Assembly: GCA_023435645.1 (NCBI GenBank)
Contig: JAEYRK010000036.1
Location: forward strand, 1 to 27,574
Source of the DNA: Bacillota bacterium
GTDB lineage: Bacteria > Bacillota > Clostridia > Lachnospirales > Lachnospiraceae
Direction: 5' to 3'
DNA: 27,574 nt
The notes beneath the pieces are model-generated. The model was not told the DNA's origin. It saw only the letters and a program-made list of their open reading frames with translations, and made no database searches. Below are positions 1-7,705 of the stretch, piece by piece; within the stretch, counting starts at the first letter, position 1, and every line of letters starts with the position of its first letter. Position numbers and translations under genes: made by a program.

Positions 1-431
1 AGCTTCGGAACGCTGACGAAGGAGGCGGGATTGGTTGTTATCATTTCCTTCTTATAGAAGTAGTTGTAGAAGCTGCGAAGGGAGACCAGCTTACGCTTTT
101 TACCGTTCTCCGTATTGATTCGCTCGAGCTCTTCCGTCTTATAGTAAGTCAGATGCTCCAGATATTCTTCGATATCCACGGGTTTGATGAGATCCAGAAT
201 ATCCACCTTCCATTCGGTAATCGGTGTCTTCTTGAGTGAAGGGTTATTAGTAGCCAGAAAGTCGAAGAATACCCGTAGGTCATAGGCATAGGCTATTCTG
301 GTCCTCGAGGAGGAGGTGGGCTCAATTCCACGGAAAAAGACCTTGCAGAACCCCGGTAATTCAGTCAGGAGAGCCCGTAGTCGCTCCGCATTATCGATAT
401 TCACTTGATCATGGTAATTACGTTCTGACAT
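1..431 (-). CDS. Tyrosine recombinase/integrase, N-terminal part (cut by window edge)
   Basis: Translating the reverse complement from the ATG at 431-429 gives an uninterrupted 143-residue frame running off the left edge. It begins MSERNYHDQVNIDN and contains the pattern of a phage-integrase SAM-like core-binding domain: a segment SSRTRIAYAYDLRVFFDFLA, then DIEEYLEHLTYYK, then KRKLVSLRSFYNYFYKKEMI followed by TTNPASFVSVPK. That order is typical of XerC/XerD/XerS-type recombinases, which bind one arm of a recombination site with this domain. The catalytic domain (Arg-His-x-x-Arg and Tyr) lies outside the window, so activity cannot be judged. A weak GAAAGG lies upstream of the ATG. The gene is followed on the same strand, in the upstream direction, by the TtcA-like gene. 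It may be a housekeeping Xer protein or a mobile-element integrase; no att site or other mobile gene is visible, which mildly favours the former. Confidence 0.8.
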   Translation of the reverse strand, partial: MSERNYHDQVNIDNAERLRALLTELPGFCKVFFRGIEPTSSSRTRIAYAYDLRVFFDFLATNNPSLKKTPITEWKVDILDLIKPVDIEEYLEHLTYYKTEELERINTENGKKRKLVSLRSFYNYFYKKEMITTNPASFVSVPK

Positions 432-500
432 AAATCATCACGAGCCTTTCTTCTGTTTTTCTATCAAAAATCATTCAATGCTTATAGAGTATAGGGATGA

Positions 501-1229
501 TTAATCATGAATACCCGGCTTAGCCCAGTTCTTGTCCCCAGTTAATATTGCATGAAAGAGTCGTTCCCTTAGACCGGGGTTTTCCTTTTCCAGTGATTTA
601 ATCAGCTGCTTAGCATATTCCCGTTTCGTATATCCGTCCACAGGGCAGGGGTTCTTGACCACCTCTAGCTGATACGCGTTACGAAAGCCCTTGATATCCT
701 GTTCCTTCACATAGATCAAAGGACGGATGAGAGTGATATCTGCACGATCCAGATAAGTAACAGGAGAGAAGCAGCCAAACCTGCCCTCATAGAGTAAGGA
801 CATCATCATGGTCTCAATGACATCATCATAATGATGGGCATAGGCCTTTTTATTGCAACCCAGCTCCTTCGCCTTCTGATTAAAGGCCCCTTTTCTGAGC
901 TTCGCACATAGAGAACAGGGGTTGCTTTCCTTCCGGTAATCAAAGATGATTTCTGCAATCTGTGTTTCTACAACTGTATAATGGACATCCAGCTGCTCAC
1001 ATAATCTGGCCACACCGGTAAAATCCGACTCCGGATAACCCATATTGACAGTGATGCCCTCTACTTCAAACCTCTTCGGATAGAAGCGCCTCAAATTTGC
1101 CAGGGCATATAATAGAGTAAGGCTGTCCTTCCCTCCAGAGATACCGATGGCGATTTTGTCCCCCTCTTCAATCATCTTATAATCATCAATTGCCCGCCTT
1201 GCATAACTAAGCAAATGTTGTAGCTTCAT
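501..1229 (-). CDS. ttcA: TtcA-like tRNA 2-thiolation protein (PP-loop ATPase)
   Basis: This 242-residue cytoplasmic protein belongs to the PP-loop ATPase superfamily, TtcA/TtuA branch. The ATP pyrophosphatase loop SGGKDS is at residues 31-36. A CxxC pair (Cys105, Cys108 in NPCSLC) and a third cysteine (Cys195 in KNPCP) match the three cysteines that hold the [4Fe-4S] cluster in TtcA-type enzymes. The family adenylates a tRNA nucleobase and replaces oxygen with sulfur; TtcA makes 2-thiocytidine at position 32. The length is shorter than E. coli TtcA, as is usual for clostridial homologues, and some of these are annotated only as adenine nucleotide alpha hydrolases, so the exact tRNA target is inferred. 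The ATG at 1229-1227 is preceded by GGGAAAGG about 10 nt away. The gene stands alone on the minus strand with 562 nt of non-coding DNA upstream. Confidence 0.85.
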   Translation of the reverse strand: MKLQHLLSYARRAIDDYKMIEEGDKIAIGISGGKDSLTLLYALANLRRFYPKRFEVEGITVNMGYPESDFTGVARLCEQLDVHYTVVETQIAEIIFDYRKESNPCSLCAKLRKGAFNQKAKELGCNKKAYAHHYDDVIETMMMSLLYEGRFGCFSPVTYLDRADITLIRPLIYVKEQDIKGFRNAYQLEVVKNPCPVDGYTKREYAKQLIKSLEKENPGLRERLFHAILTGDKNWAKPGIHD

Positions 1230-1476
1230 CTGTTTGCTTGCCTTTCCCAGTATGCTCCTATGAATAAAACGGATGCCGAACCCACGGGATCCCTTTCTTG
1301 CATACTGTATTCATTGATCGTATTTGATCATGACCATATACCAAGCGCATGATCTCTGGTTCTGTTCGGATACCGTTTAGTTTTTTTATTCTCCTTATGG
1401 TATATTATATCATATCACATCAGTTCACGAAATAAAATAATCATAGGGCTTTTATCATTGCTCATGTTATGAAGAC

Positions 1477-1496
1477 CATTCTAATGAATTAGAATG
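1477..1496. repeat. Inverted repeat, 8-bp perfect arms
   Basis: The arms CATTCTAA (1477-1484) and TTAGAATG (1489-1496) are exact reverse complements around TGAA. The site lies in the spacer between divergent genes, so it may be an operator. Even dyad symmetry does not match the odd-centred PerR/Fur box, so no regulator is named. Confidence 0.55.
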
Positions 1497-1659
1497 ATTG
1501 TTAGGAATCTTGTAATAACTTGAAAAAGAATCCAAATAAAGTTGATCAGAAACGAACTACATATGTAGAACATCAGTGCAGCAACCTCTGATTAATATTC
1601 TACAGGTGTAACATGTTGATTTTTAAAGATTATAGCCTGTTCACTGAGGGATATTTTGG

Positions 1660-1687
1660 TTGACATTGTCCTTTTTTTATTGATAAA
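1660..1687 (+). promoter_or_regulatory. Putative sigma-A promoter for the amidase gene
   Basis: A consensus -35 box TTGACA at 1660-1665 is followed after 16 nt by GATAAA at 1682-1687, an acceptable -10 box. It lies about 105-130 nt upstream of the amidase start, leaving a moderately long AT-rich leader. Confidence 0.5.
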
Positions 1688-1791
1688 TCCAAAAAAAATC
1701 TGATTCTTTTTATGAAATCTCATTGATGACACATTTTTAACACGATTTAACATTACTGTAATAATTAATATAAAGGAACATATAAACCGAC

Positions 1792-4614
1792 ATGATTTGC
1801 ATTAGGGAGTTGAGACATTACATGAGAGTAATAATGGAAAAGATACGGAAGAAGCTGTGGAAGTATTCGATCAAGGATACAGCAACGAACCCAAGGAGGC
1901 TATATGGTTTATGCGGCATATTGATTGCTGCTTTTCTGGTATTATCTATACCGGCGGGAGAATCACTGGCGGCTTCTGGCTTGAAGCTCTATAACTACAC
2001 AACCAAGAAAACCACTACCTATAAGGATGCACAGTTGAAGGTAACCTTGAATGGCAAGAAGATCAGTGTGGATCGTACTCCAGGTATTCTTGTAAATGGT
2101 ATTGCGCTGGTATCCTATAAGGATATATTTGCAAAATCAGCAATCAAAGCAGATTGCATATATGATAAAGCCAAGGGAACGGTAACCATCTCCATGAATG
2201 GATCGACAATTGTCATGAAGCTCGGAAGTCTTAAGGGGACTGTCAATGGCAAAGCGGTTACCTTGCCGGTGGCTCCGGTGAAAATAAAATACAAGGAGGC
2301 CAATGTTACTAAGATTCTGGTACCTTCCAGATTCGTTAGCCAGAATCTGGGCCTTGACTATACCTGGAATAGCAGCAACAGTACAATAGCAATCACGAAA
2401 GAGGATGTGAAAACTAATACGGGGATTAATTCCCTCTCCCTATCCTATGATAATGGGAATAAATTCAACTATACCGGTACCCAGGGAGCAGTAATCATTG
2501 ATGGGGAAAATATCAACCTCGGCAATATGCCCAGTATAATTAATAACAACACAGCTATGCTCCGAGCCAAGCGAGTATTCGCTGATTCTACGATTGGTGC
2601 CGACTACTCCTATGATTCGAATAGCAAAACACTGACATTGGCAGCGAACGGAAGAGTGCTTGTTATGACTATCGGAAGCACCACGGCCTATCTAAACGGA
2701 AGTAGTATAAAATTAGACCGGGCACCGATGATTGTATATAATCATGATGCGAAGGCCTCCTTTGTCATGGTCCCGGGCAATAATACGGCTAACAGCTTGG
2801 GCCTAGACTATACCTGGGATAAATCGATACTGACCTCTGTTATAACTACGAAAATAAGTAGTACGAAGCCTGAGGCACCGGGAAACGGTGGGAATACAGC
2901 TCCGGAGCTGGGGGATTCCGGGATGGATACGACAGGTCTGATTTTAAATGAATGGAAGGTTGATGCACTCTCAAAAGGCTCCGGTATCCAAGCTCTGAAT
3001 GAGGGAATGAATACAGTCAAGGAGAATGGGCAGATCTACCTGGTTGCCCGTGACTATACGAAGACAGATAAGAATGCCGAAACCTATATGATTCTTTCTG
3101 ATACTCCCTTTGAAAAAATTACGACAAGCCGATCCGGACAGCAGCTCAAGGTAACAGCCCAGAATAAAAGGACCATGGATTATATATATCAAATTTATGG
3201 TTCCAACGGTTATTTCGTGAACACAATTATGACTACCTATCGTCCATCAGAAATCCAGTCGGTCATTGAATTTAACATGCTTCCGGAATTCTATTCGTAT
3301 GATATATCACTATCCGAGGATCAACTGACTTTATTTGTTACCATTAGAATTCAAAGTATCACCGGAATTACGATAGGTACTAATGAACGGGGGGATTATC
3401 TGACCTTAACCGGATCGGATCCTCTCAAGGTAATTGTGACAGAGCAGAGCGGTATGTTCTCCTTGGACCTTCCCTATACGGTAAGTGAGATCGGAGACCT
3501 GAATACTTATATCACAGGAGCGAAATATATCAATCTGATCTATAAGACGGAATTCCAGCAGAAAACACAGATATTGTTAGGTAAGGCCTATGGCACGGAA
3601 TACACTGTTACCAAAGAGGGTAACCGATTAACAATATTGTTTTATCATCCGACGGTACATCAGCCGGAGGTACAGCAGCCTGATGTAGTGCAGCCCACCG
3701 TTCCTCAGCCACAGGATGAAAATACGATAATTGATGATCCGAGTAGCTATGAAATTATCATACCGAAGGTTCCCGGCATAACCAGAGCCCAGATTACGGA
3801 TTATGATGACTATTTTAATCATCGATTCTCCATCAAGCTTCCCGGTGACCATACTGCATTCCTGTCCCAGTATCCAATCATCGCCAATTCCACGATGATT
3901 AAGGATATCACGATTTTTGTAAACGATAGGAATGAAACGGAGATCCGGATAACGACAACCAAGCTTCAAGGCTATGAATATGTAACTGATCAAAACAATA
4001 TTTATATTAATATCGGAGATCCCAGAGACATTTATCCGAATATTGTGATACTGGATCCGGGGCATGGCGGACCTGCCAATGGGGCACAGTATTTTGGATC
4101 AAAGGAGAAGGACATAAACTTAAAAATTCTCTATGAATTGGGATCAAAATATTTTAACGCTGATCCCTCACGTTTGAAGGTTTATTATACCAGGGAGACG
4201 GACGTAGATATGACACTGGCGAACCGTGCTGCCTATGCATCGAAAATGGGTGCCGATCTGTTTGTAAGTCTGCATATGAACGCTTCCACAGCAGCTGCCG
4301 CATATGGCACGGAGGTTTATTATTCTAATAACAATAATACACCAAATGCTGCAGGCCTGACCAGCAAGAGGATGGCAGAGTTATTTGTATCAAACCTGAC
4401 CAATGGTCTTGGAATGCTGGATCGAGGTGCAAAAGCTGAAAAGTATACGGTAGTACATAAAAATACGGTTCCGGCTGTATTAATCGAGCTGGGCTTCTTA
4501 TCCAATAAGAATGACTATGCCAAAATATCGGATCCGGTATTCCAGGAGAACTCGGTAAAAATTATCTATGAAACTATAGTACAGATTTTTGAGCAATATC
4601 CTACAGGAAGATGA
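1792..4614 (+). CDS. Secreted N-acetylmuramoyl-L-alanine amidase (Amidase_3) with CuAO-N domains
   Basis: This 940-residue cell-wall hydrolase would cleave the bond between MurNAc and the stem peptide. A basic N-terminus and hydrophobic stretch at about residues 39-58 (LCGILIAAFLVLSIPAG) form a signal peptide or anchor. Two copper-amine-oxidase-N-like domains follow (about 65-205 and 220-350), each with the GITVTK/GLDYTW style repeats. Next come a beta-rich AMIN-like region (about 490-620), a Pro/Gln-rich linker (about 625-645), a second beta region, and the C-terminal Amidase_3 domain from about 752. Its zinc ligands are present: His758 (DPGHGG), Glu772 (SKEKDIN) and His828 (SLHMNAS), with catalytic Glu899 (LIELGF). 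The first ATG is used here, but ATGs at 1822 and 1834 are in frame. None has a perfect ribosome site, with GGGAG 13 nt before 1822 the best, and the shorter starts would give a more normal signal peptide. The gene converges with the L,D-transpeptidase gene. Confidence 0.92.
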   Translation: MICIRELRHYMRVIMEKIRKKLWKYSIKDTATNPRRLYGLCGILIAAFLVLSIPAGESLAASGLKLYNYTTKKTTTYKDAQLKVTLNGKKISVDRTPGILVNGIALVSYKDIFAKSAIKADCIYDKAKGTVTISMNGSTIVMKLGSLKGTVNGKAVTLPVAPVKIKYKEANVTKILVPSRFVSQNLGLDYTWNSSNSTIAITKEDVKTNTGINSLSLSYDNGNKFNYTGTQGAVIIDGENINLGNMPSIINNNTAMLRAKRVFADSTIGADYSYDSNSKTLTLAANGRVLVMTIGSTTAYLNGSSIKLDRAPMIVYNHDAKASFVMVPGNNTANSLGLDYTWDKSILTSVITTKISSTKPEAPGNGGNTAPELGDSGMDTTGLILNEWKVDALSKGSGIQALNEGMNTVKENGQIYLVARDYTKTDKNAETYMILSDTPFEKITTSRSGQQLKVTAQNKRTMDYIYQIYGSNGYFVNTIMTTYRPSEIQSVIEFNMLPEFYSYDISLSEDQLTLFVTIRIQSITGITIGTNERGDYLTLTGSDPLKVIVTEQSGMFSLDLPYTVSEIGDLNTYITGAKYINLIYKTEFQQKTQILLGKAYGTEYTVTKEGNRLTILFYHPTVHQPEVQQPDVVQPTVPQPQDENTIIDDPSSYEIIIPKVPGITRAQITDYDDYFNHRFSIKLPGDHTAFLSQYPIIANSTMIKDITIFVNDRNETEIRITTTKLQGYEYVTDQNNIYINIGDPRDIYPNIVILDPGHGGPANGAQYFGSKEKDINLKILYELGSKYFNADPSRLKVYYTRETDVDMTLANRAAYASKMGADLFVSLHMNASTAAAAYGTEVYYSNNNNTPNAAGLTSKRMAELFVSNLTNGLGMLDRGAKAEKYTVVHKNTVPAVLIELGFLSNKNDYAKISDPVFQENSVKIIYETIVQIFEQYPTGR

Positions 4615-4629
4615 TACAAAGTGTCATCT
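4609..4629. terminator. Stem-loop overlapping the amidase stop codon
   Basis: AGATGATAC (4609-4617) pairs with GTGTCATCT (4621-4629) through a three-base AAA loop, a 9-bp stem with one G-T wobble. There is no T-run, so it may be a weak or mRNA-stabilising hairpin between the two convergent genes rather than a full intrinsic terminator. Confidence 0.4.
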
Positions 4630-4658
4630 AAGAAAGGATATCGGGATGAGAGAGATAT

Positions 4659-5045
4659 CTAAATTATCCGAACCACTGTCCCTACAGGAACCAGGCGAAA
4701 CAGCTCGATCACAGCATCATTTTGCATACGGATACAGCCATGGGAGACACTCTTTCCGATAGAGGCCGGATTATTTGTTCCATGTATTCCGATACCGGGG
4801 GAGTTTAAGCCCATCCAACGGGCACCATAGGGCCCTCCGGGGTTTACTGCTTTATTCATAATACGAAAGGTTCCGAGTGGGGTAGGAGTCGCCGGCTTCC
4901 CAACGGCTACTGGATATACCTTGGAGACCTTGCCGTCCTGATAGAGCGTCAAGGTATGCTGCTTCGTATTTACCGTGATAGAATAGGATGCCAATGCGTA
5001 TCTGCCGTCCCACAAAATATCCTTTGCGTATAGATTATCATTCAT
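4659..5045 (-). CDS. Small L,D-transpeptidase (YkuD domain)
   Basis: This 128-residue protein is essentially one YkuD catalytic domain. Such enzymes link or modify peptidoglycan stem peptides through a cysteine acyl-enzyme. The catalytic signature is intact: His88 in GIHGTNNP, then SHGCIRM with Ser101, His102, Gly103, nucleophile Cys104 and Arg106. The upstream GKPATPTPLGTF and ITVNTKQHTLTLYQDGK segments match the family's opening strands. The ATG is preceded by GAAGGAAGG about 6-8 nt away, so the start is well supported, yet there is no signal peptide or membrane segment. Either the enzyme is exported by another route, or it acts inside a mother cell, as B. subtilis YkuD-type spore proteins may. 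It converges on the amidase gene, another wall enzyme, which fits a shared cell-wall role, although the two are on opposite strands and cannot be one operon. Confidence 0.9.
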   Translation of the reverse strand: MNDNLYAKDILWDGRYALASYSITVNTKQHTLTLYQDGKVSKVYPVAVGKPATPTPLGTFRIMNKAVNPGGPYGARWMGLNSPGIGIHGTNNPASIGKSVSHGCIRMQNDAVIELFRLVPVGTVVRII

Positions 5046-5348
5046 AATAATCCTTCCTTCGGAGTAATGATAGTTTATTATATTTCATCATGGATAGGGA
5101 TGTAACTTATCCCGATCATCAGGGGAGCTGTGTGCATAAAGATATTCGATATAACATTGAAAAGACAGCAAGAAGGAACTAATGAAGATATATATAACCA
5201 ATCAAAAGATCATAACCTATCAAAAGATTAAAAACCGGAATGGTACTTAATACCTATCCGGTATTTTTTTACCTACCCCGAAAAAAATAACCAAGGAAGC
5301 GAAATAATTAATGTGACTGAATGATCTAGCAAAAAGAAAGGAGATTTT
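5046..5348. other. Intergenic region with leader-like structures
   Basis: This 303-nt AT-rich gap separates the divergent L,D-transpeptidase and secreted CuAO-N genes. It contains a hairpin at 5093-5117 (GATAGGGAT pairing with ATCCCGATC, one mismatch) and a complete intrinsic terminator at 5234-5270. No open frame with a ribosome site is evident upstream of the terminator. The arrangement suggests a short untranslated transcript or attenuated leader. Confidence 0.5.
5234..5270 (+). terminator. Intrinsic terminator upstream of the secreted CuAO-N gene
   Basis: ACCGGA at 5234-5239 pairs with TCCGGT, and a second block GGTA pairs with TACC, separated by a two-base internal mismatch. The stem is followed by a run of seven T residues at 5264-5270. 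It points rightward and ends 78 nt before the next start codon, with no plus-strand gene between it and the amidase stop about 620 nt upstream. Confidence 0.75.
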
Positions 5349-6530
5349 ATGAAAAAACTCATATGCATCATGATCACTGCAGCCCTAATATTCACTCCGA
5401 TGGCAACTGCATATGCAAAGAATGGTAAGGATCCTAAGGACCATGATAAGCATAATAAGCACAAAACATCCCAGGGCATCAAAGAGAAAAAGCAGGCATT
5501 TAAGCTGAAAGGAAAACCTGTTGTTAAATATGGCCAGTATAAGCTTCCCAAAGCACCAATTACGAAGGGAATGGAAGCTACAGTAAAATACGATGAAAAG
5601 AAAGCGGTTCTTACCGTTACCCAAGGTACAACTAAGATAGTAATAGATTTTATCAATAAGACGGCCACGGTGAATGGAGTAGTAGATACGAATTCCGGTA
5701 TATTTACTGCAAAAAACGATAAGAAGACCATCGTTCTCATCCAATATATTGCCAAGGTACTTGGTGTCAAGGTAGATCTGGATGACGATGATATTATCGT
5801 AGAGACTCCTGGTCTGGATGCTCCTTGGAATGTTACAGTAACTCCAGTCGGAACTGTGGTTGTTCCGAATGCTTTGAACACAACCACAGCCTTTATGATT
5901 GTTTCTGCAAATATAAAGGCAGGGCAGGCGACCGGAGGGAAAGCGGAACTATATGTCGGCTCGAAATTAGTAGCCGTTGATACGAATATCACTGCTACAG
6001 ATACCACCGTTAATTTTACGACCTCTGACCAGACCCCGACCAATGATGAGCTGAAGGCACTGGTACCTTCTGGAGGTGTTGTATCGGTGAAGCTATATAA
6101 TTCTGCCGGTAAATCCGTTGTGAGCAAGACCGGGAACCCGACTCTAATCGTCGATTACAGTGCCCCTGTACTCACCTCGATCACCTCAGCAATTTATACC
6201 GTATCTGGCGGAAGTATCTATGTAAATACTACCGGTGCAGGGGCAGTCGGTGACACAGTGGACGTTACGAAGTTTACCTTCCATAACGCAAGTCTCGGTA
6301 GCTCCTACCAGCTTACGAATGCAGCCGGAACCGGTTCTACAGGAGTAGTCACCTCGGAGAATTTATTGACTATTACGCTTGGTTCCTTGGATAAGCAGAT
6401 ATTAAATAGTTTGACCAGCTCCGCCTTAACCTTGTATGTTGCTCCCGGAACTCTGCTTAAGGATACTGCAGGAAATACCTTTGGTGGCTTTAGCTCATAC
6501 GTATCTGTACCGGTAACGGTATTTAAATAA
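5349..6530 (+). CDS. Secreted CuAO-N/Ig-like surface protein, function unknown
   Basis: This 393-residue protein starts at an ATG with a near-perfect site (AAAGGAG, 6 nt spacing). A classical signal peptide occupies residues 1-23 with a likely cut after AYA. A Lys/His/Asp-rich stretch follows (about 24-50, including DHDKHNKHK), which could bind metal or acidic wall polymers. Residues of about 60-155 resemble one copper-amine-oxidase-N-like domain (TVKYDEKKAVLTVTQG, then IAKVLGVKVDLDDDDIIVETPG). The remaining 240 residues are Thr/Ser/Val-rich beta sequence resembling Ig-like or Big-type modules of surface proteins. No LPxTG motif, SLH domain or catalytic signature is seen. The CuAO-N module is shared with the amidase gene upstream, suggesting both bind the same wall structure; this is inference. 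A bidirectional terminator follows directly. Confidence 0.8.
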   Translation: MKKLICIMITAALIFTPMATAYAKNGKDPKDHDKHNKHKTSQGIKEKKQAFKLKGKPVVKYGQYKLPKAPITKGMEATVKYDEKKAVLTVTQGTTKIVIDFINKTATVNGVVDTNSGIFTAKNDKKTIVLIQYIAKVLGVKVDLDDDDIIVETPGLDAPWNVTVTPVGTVVVPNALNTTTAFMIVSANIKAGQATGGKAELYVGSKLVAVDTNITATDTTVNFTTSDQTPTNDELKALVPSGGVVSVKLYNSAGKSVVSKTGNPTLIVDYSAPVLTSITSAIYTVSGGSIYVNTTGAGAVGDTVDVTKFTFHNASLGSSYQLTNAAGTGSTGVVTSENLLTITLGSLDKQILNSLTSSALTLYVAPGTLLKDTAGNTFGGFSSYVSVPVTVFK

Positions 6531-6553
6531 GACGGTTCCCCATCAGGAAGAAT

Positions 6554-6593
6554 AAAAAAGATTACCAGTGAGTGATATCCGGTAATCTTTTTT
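6554..6593. terminator. Bidirectional intrinsic terminator
   Basis: AAAAAAGATTACC (6554-6566) and GGTAATCTTTTTT (6581-6593) are perfect 13-base complements with a 14-nt loop. The A-run on one side and T-run on the other allow it to end both the rightward secreted-protein transcript and the leftward AraC transcript, whose stop codon lies at 6602. Confidence 0.9.
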
Positions 6594-6601
6594 ATCTCCC
6601 T

Positions 6602-7468
6602 TCATTGATTGAATTTGTAGTATTGCTTTGGTGATAGTCGAAATTCCTTTTTAAACGCCCTGACAAAGGCGGAATAGTCACCGAAGCCGCAGAGCGAACA
6701 GACCTCACCGGCCTGCATTCCCTCCTTAATCAGATCCGCGGCCTTCATAATACGCTTCATCTGAATATAGCCGTAGAGGGTATATCCGGTTTCCTGCTTG
6801 AATAGATGCATCAGGTAATATTTGTTCAGGTAGAATTCCTTAGCCAGAAACTCTATGGATAACTCCTGATCAAGACTATTGTTAATATAGCTTAAGACCT
6901 TTTCGATCCTTGGATCATAGGTAATATCCTCCAGCTTTTGATCGGTCTCCATTGCAAGAAATAAGCGGTTTATTATTACCATCAGCTGGATGAACAGGGC
7001 ATTTTTCAGTATTTCGCTTCCAAATGCCGTATCCTTCACCGCTTCCTCCAGAGCAGCAAGAATTTGCCTAAGGGAAAGAATATCCATCTTATTCGTACGA
7101 ATCAGATTGAGCTTCCTTTCTGCAGCCAAGGAGAAGCAGTTCAACAGGCTGCAGTTGTTCTTATTATGCTCCTCAAGAAAGATAGGATTTAACCATAATA
7201 CAATCCTTTCATAGGAGAGATCGGGGCTGATGATCGGCATATGAATATCATTTCTTCCTACCAGAAGGATATCCCAGGGCTTCAGCTTATAAGACTTACC
7301 TTCTATGAGATAGGTGACATCCCCGGACAAAAAGATAATAATTTTATTAAAATCATGGTAATGGAATTCAAATTCGTTCTTCTTCTGATCCTTCAATTGA
7401 AAGAAATGAAAATCCTCATTTAAATAACCCATCTTCAGCTTTCCGTCTTGCTTCATCTGATCTTCCAT
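6602..7468 (-). CDS. AraC-family transcriptional regulator with cupin sensor domain
   Basis: This 288-residue DNA-binding protein has an N-terminal cupin-like ligand-binding domain (about 12-110, including FHYHDFNKIIIFLSGDVTYLIEGKSYKLKPWDILLVGRNDIH) and a C-terminal pair of helix-turn-helix motifs (about 185-288). The second motif has the AraC signature: GEVCSLCGFGDYSAFVRAFKKEFRLSPKQYY. Full length and intact, it fits regulators of sugar or organic-acid genes. The ATG at 7468 follows GGGAG with short spacing. The gene is divergent from the DAACS symporter gene, and a palindrome lies in the shared 237-nt control region, so the symporter is its most likely target. The real inducer cannot be read from the sequence. 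Control of the distant sugar cluster is possible but unsupported. Confidence 0.93.
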   Translation of the reverse strand: MEDQMKQDGKLKMGYLNEDFHFFQLKDQKKNEFEFHYHDFNKIIIFLSGDVTYLIEGKSYKLKPWDILLVGRNDIHMPIISPDLSYERIVLWLNPIFLEEHNKNNCSLLNCFSLAAERKLNLIRTNKMDILSLRQILAALEEAVKDTAFGSEILKNALFIQLMVIINRLFLAMETDQKLEDITYDPRIEKVLSYINNSLDQELSIEFLAKEFYLNKYYLMHLFKQETGYTLYGYIQMKRIMKAADLIKEGMQAGEVCSLCGFGDYSAFVRAFKKEFRLSPKQYYKFNQ

Positions 7469-7550
7469 AGGGCTCCCACATTCCTTCCTTTTATTAAATC
7501 AAACAAAATCGCTTATCACCAATAAGTATACTTCATGATAGCATCATATG

Positions 7551-7602
7551 CAATAAATATAGCAGAATATACAATATTTATTGTAAATCCATAACGTATA
7601 AT
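7551..7602 (+). promoter_or_regulatory. Palindromic operator and -10 box between AraC and symporter genes
   Basis: TACAATATTTATTGTA at 7570-7585 is a perfect 16-base palindrome. An overlapping second inverted repeat pairs CAATAAATAT (7551-7560) with ATATTTATTG (7574-7583). A consensus TATAAT lies at 7597-7602, 11 nt downstream, with no good -35 box, as expected of an activator-dependent promoter. This is where the divergent AraC regulator would be expected to bind. Confidence 0.55.
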
Positions 7603-7705
7603 GATATCAGAAGCGGGAAATTCAAGACTGTTGTCATACGAAGCTGGTTCTGCGTATGTTTCACATTAGGGTTACCCGAAATTCGAAAAAGGGAGGAATT
7701 TCATA

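Larger units (their letters stand above)
1230..1791. other. Intergenic region between divergent ttcA-like and amidase genes
   Basis: This 562-nt AT-rich stretch lies between two divergent genes and holds no convincing reading frame. It contains an inverted repeat at 1477-1496 (arms CATTCTAA and TTAGAATG, loop TGAA), a 12-bp palindrome CTACATATGTAG at 1557-1568, and a plausible rightward promoter at 1660-1687. The length is enough for two divergent promoters with regulatory sites. I did not recognise a known riboswitch. Confidence 0.6.

Noticed and set aside
1..431. Integrative element at the left edge
   Set aside because: Only part of one recombinase gene is present, with no att repeat, excisionase or phage-like gene beside it.
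1477..1496. PerR or Fur box
   Set aside because: The symmetry is even-centred with a four-base loop and does not match the odd-centred boxes of those regulators.
5273..6127. A 284-codon minus-strand open frame
   Set aside because: It lies opposite the secreted CuAO-N gene, which has a signal peptide and ribosome site; the frame lacks its own and has no recognisable domain.
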